Of a DNA stretch of 18,495 nt, positions 15,095 to 18,495 are shown in pieces. The notes under the pieces are model-generated. The model searched no databases. It had not been told where the DNA came from and was given only the letters and a program-made list of their open reading frames with translations. Every line of letters starts with the position of its first letter. Position 1 is the stretch's first letter. The position numbers and the translations under genes are program-made. The DNA comes from CAYLZO01 sp964387775. Lineage in GTDB: Bacteria; Chloroflexota; Anaerolineae; JAAYZQ01. The DNA is taken from assembly GCA_964387775.1 (NCBI GenBank), contig CAYLZO010000092.1, positions 1-18,495 of the forward strand, read 5' to 3'.

Positions 15095-16312
15095 TCAGGG
15101 CAGAGGAAGGTGTATTTCCAGCCGAAAGTTACCGGCGTCATCCGGCCCGGCGCTGAAGGTGCCGCCCAGCAGCTCAGCGCGCTCGCGCAGGCCCCGCAGG
15201 CCATACCCCCCCTCAGTCCCCTCCGCCCGCGGGGGGGATGCCCGTAGGGCAGGGGGGGCGTTCTCCACGCACAACGTCACCGCCTCCGGCTCGTAGCACA
15301 GCCGGACGGCCACCTGCTGCGCCGCCGGGGCGTGGCGCCGGACGTTGGTCAGCGCCTCCTGTGCAGCCCGGTAGAGGGGCAGCGCCAGGCGGGACGGCAG
15401 GGGCTGAATCTCTCCCACGACCTCCCAGGTGGTCTGAATCGACATAGTCTGCCCAAACTCGGCCACCAGCGCCGCAATCGCCTCGGGCAGCGAGAAGGAC
15501 TCCAGGGCAGCAGGGCGCAGCGCCCGCACTGCCCGGCGCACACCGGCCAGCCCCTCTTTGACCAGCGCCCGCGCCTGCTCGGCGATCTGCCGGCGCTGCT
15601 CGCTCCGGCCGGGGGGCAGGCGGGCCAGCATCTCCAACTGTACATCCAGAGCGGTCAGGGTGTGGCCCACCGAATCGTGGAGTTCGTGGGCCAGGCGGGC
15701 GCGCTCGCGGGTCACGGCCAGTTCCTCGGTCTGAAGCGCGTATGCTCGCAGCTCGCGGTTGGCCTCGCTCAATTCGGTCGCCAGCCGTTCCACCTCGGCG
15801 CGGGCCTCCCGTTCACGCACGGCCGTTTGTGTGATCAGGACCACGAACACGACGGCCGTCAGGTAGCCGATTCCGGCCAGCAGGGCCGCCTCCCAGCCGC
15901 CGCGCAACCCGTAGGATACCGCCAGGGCGGTGACGAGCAAAGCACACACGGCCAGCATCCGGCGGCGCGGCAACACCTGCACACTTAATCCGGCCAGTGG
16001 CAGCAGGATCAGGCCGGCGAGAAAAAAACCGGCCGTCCAGTACACGATCAACCCGGCCAGCGGAACCTCGATCACATAGAATACGGCCAGGGCAAGGGGC
16101 GAACCCGTGCGGACGTAGAACTCGGCACCATACATGCCCACCAGCAAGTACAACCCGCCCGCCGCGATCAGGCCAGAGATCTCGGCGGAGGTGAATGAGT
16201 GTTGCGGGAAAGCAAAGGTCGCGACGTACACAGCAACGACGGTCGCGACAAAAGTCTTGCGGCCCGCGCGGATGTCCGGGAGAGATATTGTGTCCGTGGA
16301 GGTGCTACTCAT
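15095..16312 (-). CDS. NarL/DesK-type membrane sensor histidine kinase (HPK7)
   Basis: A 405-aa kinase with about six membrane helices (about 20-36, 46-62, 73-90, 92-112, 118-134, 143-161) and no large outside domain, followed by a coiled coil (165-205). The HisKA_3 motif is RLAHELHDSVGHTL with phospho-acceptor His212. In HATPase_c the N-box is AAQEALTNVRRHA (317-329) and G2 is GGYGLRGLRERAELLGG (368-384). The G1 region reads VENAPP without the usual DxGxG, then a Pro/Ala/Gly-rich stretch (352-370) that is encoded by a palindromic repeat. The ATG at 16312 overlaps the upstream regulator gene by 8 bp, so the two are translated together. Its few-loop membrane domain suggests sensing within or near the membrane. 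The signal is unknown. Confidence 0.92.
   Translation of the reverse strand: MSSTSTDTISLPDIRAGRKTFVATVVAVYVATFAFPQHSFTSAEISGLIAAGGLYLLVGMYGAEFYVRTGSPLALAVFYVIEVPLAGLIVYWTAGFFLAGLILLPLAGLSVQVLPRRRMLAVCALLVTALAVSYGLRGGWEAALLAGIGYLTAVVFVVLITQTAVREREARAEVERLATELSEANRELRAYALQTEELAVTRERARLAHELHDSVGHTLTALDVQLEMLARLPPGRSEQRRQIAEQARALVKEGLAGVRRAVRALRPAALESFSLPEAIAALVAEFGQTMSIQTTWEVVGEIQPLPSRLALPLYRAAQEALTNVRRHAPAAQQVAVRLCYEPEAVTLCVENAPPALRASPPRAEGTEGGYGLRGLRERAELLGGTFSAGPDDAGNFRLEIHLPLP
15206..15258. repeat. Palindromic repeat embedded in the NarL-type kinase gene
   Basis: C7 (15206-15212) and G7 (15252-15258) form outer arms. Inside are CCCGCGGG (15226-15233) and TGCCC-GTA-GGGCA (15239-15251). The run CCCCCCC-TCAGTCCCC resembles the element at 15000-15034. 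The repeat is read in frame as kinase residues 352-370, just before the G2 box. Confidence 0.6.
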
Positions 16313-16953
16313 GTAACAATCCCCATTCCACCGCCAGGCGGACGGCGTGGGTCCGGTCGCGCGCGCCCAGCTTGCTCAGGATGTGGCTAACGTGGTTCTT
16401 GACCGTGCCTTCGGCCAGGCACAACTGCTCGGCGATCTCGGCGTTGGTCGCGCCTTTGGCCAGTTGGTCCAGCACGTCACGCTCGCGGGGGGTCAGCCGC
16501 TCGGTCAGGACCGGCTCTGTATCTGCGCGGGTCGCCCGGTCGATCACCTTCTCGGTGACGGCGGGATCGAGGATCGAGTCGCCGGCGTGCACGGCGCGGA
16601 TGGCCGCGGCCAGGTAGTCGGGGTCGGCGTCTTTGAGCAGATACCCGGCGGCGCCGGCCCGCAGCGATTCAAAGACGTACTCGTCGTCGTCAAAGGTGGT
16701 CAGCACGATAACGCGGGTCGTGGGGTGGCGGGCGCAGATCTCGCGGGTGGCGGCTACGCCGTTCATGCCCGGCATGCGCACGTCCATCAGCACCACGTCG
16801 GGGGACTGTTCGGCGACGAGNNNNNNNNNNCGCCTGGCGACCGTCGGCGGCCGTGCCCACCACAGTCAGGTCCGGCACCATCGCCAACAGCAAGGCCAGC
16901 CCCTCGCAGACGAGGGTTTGATCATCTATGACAGCGATGCGGATAGTTCCCAT
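16305..16953 (-). CDS. NarL/LuxR-family response regulator, interrupted by an assembly gap
   Basis: A REC + LuxR HTH regulator. The N-terminal part (16953-16831, 41 codons) starts MGTIRIAVIDDQTLVCEGLA with the Asp10-Asp11 pair. After ten N, the reading continues at 16820 as LVAEQSPDVVLMD, in a frame that ten bases would break. Family alignment suggests only two missing codons, for about 214 aa in all. On that numbering phospho-Asp is 56, Thr84 lies in VLTTFDDD and Lys106 in YLLKD. The C-terminal HTH reads LTPRERDVLDQLAKG...NAEIAEQL...TVKNHVSHILSKLGA. The 3' end overlaps the kinase start by 8 bp. There is no ribosome site before ATG 16953; the promoter -10 ends 7 nt upstream, so translation may be leaderless. 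A shorter GTG start at 16796 would lose the acidic pair and is rejected. Confidence 0.88.
16821..16830. other. Assembly gap (10 N)
   Basis: A run of ten N inside the response-regulator gene, between codon 41 and the segment LVAEQSPD. Its length is not a multiple of three, although the flanking sequence on both sides is in good receiver-domain frame. The true gap is therefore probably about 6 bp and the number of N is a placeholder. Confidence 0.9.
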
Positions 16954-16960
16954 CGGCGAC

Positions 16961-16989
16961 ATAATACCACAGATCGACGATGCAGACAA
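16961..16989 (-). promoter_or_regulatory. Promoter of the NarL-type regulator, overlapping a divergent -10
   Basis: On the - strand, -35 TTGTCT (16989-16984) and -10 TATTAT (16966-16961) are 17 bp apart. The -10 ends 7 nt before the regulator ATG. On the opposite strand CATAAT (16960-16965) could be a -10 for the DUF1573 gene, though without a clear -35. The two would use nearly the same bases. Confidence 0.5.
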
Positions 16990-17355
16990 ATGGTCCTGGT
17001 CGTCGCCGTGGGCTGCGCGGCCCCGGAAGGCGCGGCACTGCCCCATCTCGACCTGCCCACCACCAGCGTCGATTTGGGGACCATCCCCAAGTGTCCCGAC
17101 GTGGCCCACATCTTTGCCGTGCAAAACACGGGCACGACGGACCTCCAGGTCTGGAACCTGGTGACGTCTTGTGGCTGCACCACGGCCGAACTCTCCAGCA
17201 GCGCCATCCCACCGGGCCAGCGCGCCGACCTGACCGTCACCTTTGACCCCGATTTTCACCCCACCAAGGGCGAGGTGGTGCGGCTGGTGTGGTTCGCCAC
17301 CAACGATCCGACCCAGCCGTGGGCCGAGGTCCGCCTCACCGCCGACGTGCAGTGA
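16990..17355 (+). CDS. DUF1573-like lipoprotein
   Basis: A 121-aa protein with an immunoglobulin-like DUF1573 fold. It has LPTTSVDLGTIPKCPDV, AVQNTGTTDLQVWNL, the hallmark TSCGCTTAEL and PPGQRADLTVTFDP, and ends in WFATNDPTQPWAEVRL. From ATG 16990 the leader is MVLVVAVGC, a lipobox-like end with Cys9, but it lacks the positively charged n-region. In-frame codons further upstream encode RRCRQ without a usable start codon, so the N-terminus may have been trimmed or a non-standard start may be used. No ribosome site is visible. It is divergent from the NarL-type regulator with 36 bp between starts. Its 3' end overlaps the P-domain gene by 20 bp on the opposite strand. The role is unknown; many members are periplasmic or surface proteins. 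Confidence 0.75.
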   Translation: MVLVVAVGCAAPEGAALPHLDLPTTSVDLGTIPKCPDVAHIFAVQNTGTTDLQVWNLVTSCGCTTAELSSSAIPPGQRADLTVTFDPDFHPTKGEVVRLVWFATNDPTQPWAEVRLTADVQ

Positions 17356-18495
17356 CCGGCGGCGTCGGAGATGCGGGAGGGCGAAAGTTCTTCCGCCTTC
17401 CTCCTTCCGCCTTCAGTTGCGCCAGGAGGGTGGTTTTGCCATAGCCAGCATCATCCAGCCCTACCTCTCGGAACTGCCGGCGTGGGTGGGCCGCCGGCGT
17501 GGGTGTCTCGGTTGGCGTAGCCGTGCCGGTCGGCGTAGAGAGCGCGGGCATGGTTTGCGCAGCCGTCGGCCTGTCGTGGGGACCTTCCGATGTGGCCCCG
17601 CCCTCGCCTTTCAAGATCAAAGGCAGCCAGATCCGGTGGTGAGGCGCCGGCGACGATGTCCAGTTCTTGGCCAATAGGGGAAGCCAGATCTCATAGGTGC
17701 CCGGCGGCTGTACCAGCCTTACCTGGAATGGACCCGCCTCGCTGCGGTTGCCCGCCCGGTCGTAGGCTTCCACCCACAGGGTGAAGACGCCCGCCCGGCC
17801 CGCGCGCGGCGTGTAGCTCCAGTTCTCCCCAACGCGGGTGACGGCGTCCCAGTAGGTTGCGCCGTCGGGTGGGGCGACCTCCACGTAGACTTCCTTCAGG
17901 CCCTCGCCATCGCGCACCGTGCCGCCCAGGACTACGGCCGGATCGTTCTGCAGCGTCTGGGAGACGTAGGTGCCGACGGCCAGCGCCGGCGGCACGACGT
18001 CCAGCACGTAGCTCAGGCTGAGGGGCGGCGCCTGGTTGCCCACCCCGTCCCGGCCGTGGATGGTCAGCGTCTGGGCCAGGCCGTCGGCGCCTGCGACCAG
18101 GGGCAGGGGGTAGGACCAGGTGCCGGCCGTGGAGAGGGCCGCGCCCTGGGGCGTCAGGCTCAGGCGGGCGCGATGGTAGGCGCCGTCGTACAGGGCCGGG
18201 TTCCGGTCGCAGATGCGCAGCTCCCACGTGCCGGCCGAGGGCTCGCCGTCAAAGGTGCTCAGGGCGGCGTCGGGCCGGGCCGGGCGGTCGTAGTAGGGCG
18301 CGGCCAGGTCGTCGTCCGCCGGGACGTGCAGCGGCTGTGCGGCGGCGTCATCCAGCCAGACGTCATAGTTGGCAAAGCCGTAGGTCGCCCCGCCGGCTTT
18401 GACCAGGCGCGCCCGCGTCCCGGATGGCGAGACCAGCTCGACCACGATCTCCTCCCGGTGGGGATGGGCCGCGTTGAAGCCCAGGTCCACGTCGC
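17336..18495 (-). CDS. Exported P-domain / Ig-like protein, 5' end outside the window
   Basis: The C-terminal 385 or so residues of a larger protein; the reading stays open to the right edge, so the GTG at 18490 is not its real start. A P/Homo-B-type domain (residues 1 to about 113 from GTG 18490) has VDLGFNAAHPHREEIVVELVS, FDGEPSAGTWELRICD and YHRARLSL. Such domains often follow subtilisin or metallopeptidase domains, so a secreted protease may lie upstream. Two Ig-like segments follow (about 120-260; DGVGNQAPPLSL, EAYDRAGNRSEAGPF). Then come two tandem LPL tails, YEIWLPLLAKN (266-276) and RIWLPLILK (286-294), and a Thr/Pro linker (STPTGTATPTETPTP). The last 45 residues look foreign: AGYGKTTLLAQL followed by KAEGGRRKNF. 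Confidence 0.82.
   Translation of the reverse strand, partial: DVDLGFNAAHPHREEIVVELVSPSGTRARLVKAGGATYGFANYDVWLDDAAAQPLHVPADDDLAAPYYDRPARPDAALSTFDGEPSAGTWELRICDRNPALYDGAYHRARLSLTPQGAALSTAGTWSYPLPLVAGADGLAQTLTIHGRDGVGNQAPPLSLSYVLDVVPPALAVGTYVSQTLQNDPAVVLGGTVRDGEGLKEVYVEVAPPDGATYWDAVTRVGENWSYTPRAGRAGVFTLWVEAYDRAGNRSEAGPFQVRLVQPPGTYEIWLPLLAKNWTSSPAPHHRIWLPLILKGEGGATSEGPHDRPTAAQTMPALSTPTGTATPTETPTPAAHPRRQFREVGLDDAGYGKTTLLAQLKAEGGRRKNFRPPASPTPPVTARRR
17414..17449 (-). pseudogene. P-loop-like fragment in the tail of the P-domain gene
   Basis: In frame at the 3' end of the P-domain gene is AGYGKTTLLAQL, which matches the Walker A region of MalT/LuxR-type STAND ATPases. No other ATPase motif surrounds it. 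Immediately after comes a purine-rich stretch (GAAGGCGGAAGGAGGAAGG on the - strand). It looks like a leftover of a rearranged regulator gene joined to the end of the surface-protein gene. Confidence 0.4.

Noticed and set aside
14961..15296. + strand reading of 111 codons behind a strong ribosome site
   Set aside because: The product is Pro/Gly/Arg/Ser-rich sequence from repeats and from antisense of the kinase gene; no domain is visible.
16305..16796. Response regulator starting at GTG 16796
   Set aside because: It would lack the first half of the receiver domain, which is present beyond the N gap.

Overview
The window (about 18.5 kb, GC-rich, one 10-N scaffold gap) looks like a contig from an uncultured Chloroflexota (Anaerolineae/Caldilineae-like) bacterium. 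I infer this from the protein types: long exported beta-propeller and YD-repeat proteins, exported proteins ending in a (V/I)(Y/W)LPL(V/L/I) tail, many sensor kinases, and several GC-rich dispersed palindromes. No rRNA, tRNA, CRISPR array, transposase or phage gene is visible.

Layout, left to right. A pstB-like ABC ATPase lies on the + strand (116-877) behind a near-consensus sigma70-type promoter. It converges on a two-component pair on the - strand: a soluble four-PAS histidine kinase (1823-4423) followed by an OmpR-type response regulator (956-1684), with a strong extended -10 promoter in the 307-bp gap upstream of the kinase. Upstream on the - strand is a compact set of cell-surface genes, read right to left: a small 88-aa protein (14613-14879), a 2016-aa RHS/YD-repeat protein with a degenerate transglutaminase-like N-terminus (8566-14616), a 258-aa exported YD + ZU5-like protein (7724-8500), and a 988-aa seven-bladed SBBP beta-propeller protein (4731-7697). 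Spacings are a 4-bp overlap, 65 bp and 26 bp, which suggests one operon. Further upstream is a NarL/DesK-type kinase (15095-16312) with its LuxR-type regulator (16305-16953, interrupted by the N gap). A divergent DUF1573 lipoprotein-like gene (16990-17355, +) shares a very short promoter region with the regulator. The right edge holds the 3' part of an exported P-domain / Ig-like protein (17336-18495, -).

How it may work together (inference): two signal-transduction pairs flank a block of large surface or extracellular proteins. Three of the exported proteins carry the same short C-terminal tail, and one carries it twice in tandem, so the tail is a candidate sorting or anchoring signal. The RHS protein lacks it and instead ends in a roughly 210-aa tip of lower GC, as in polymorphic-toxin or tip modules, with no obvious immunity gene after it. 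Several dispersed palindromes sit inside coding sequence and are translated in frame (SBBP gene, NarL-type kinase gene). The 3' end of the P-domain gene carries a fragment resembling an ATPase P-loop.
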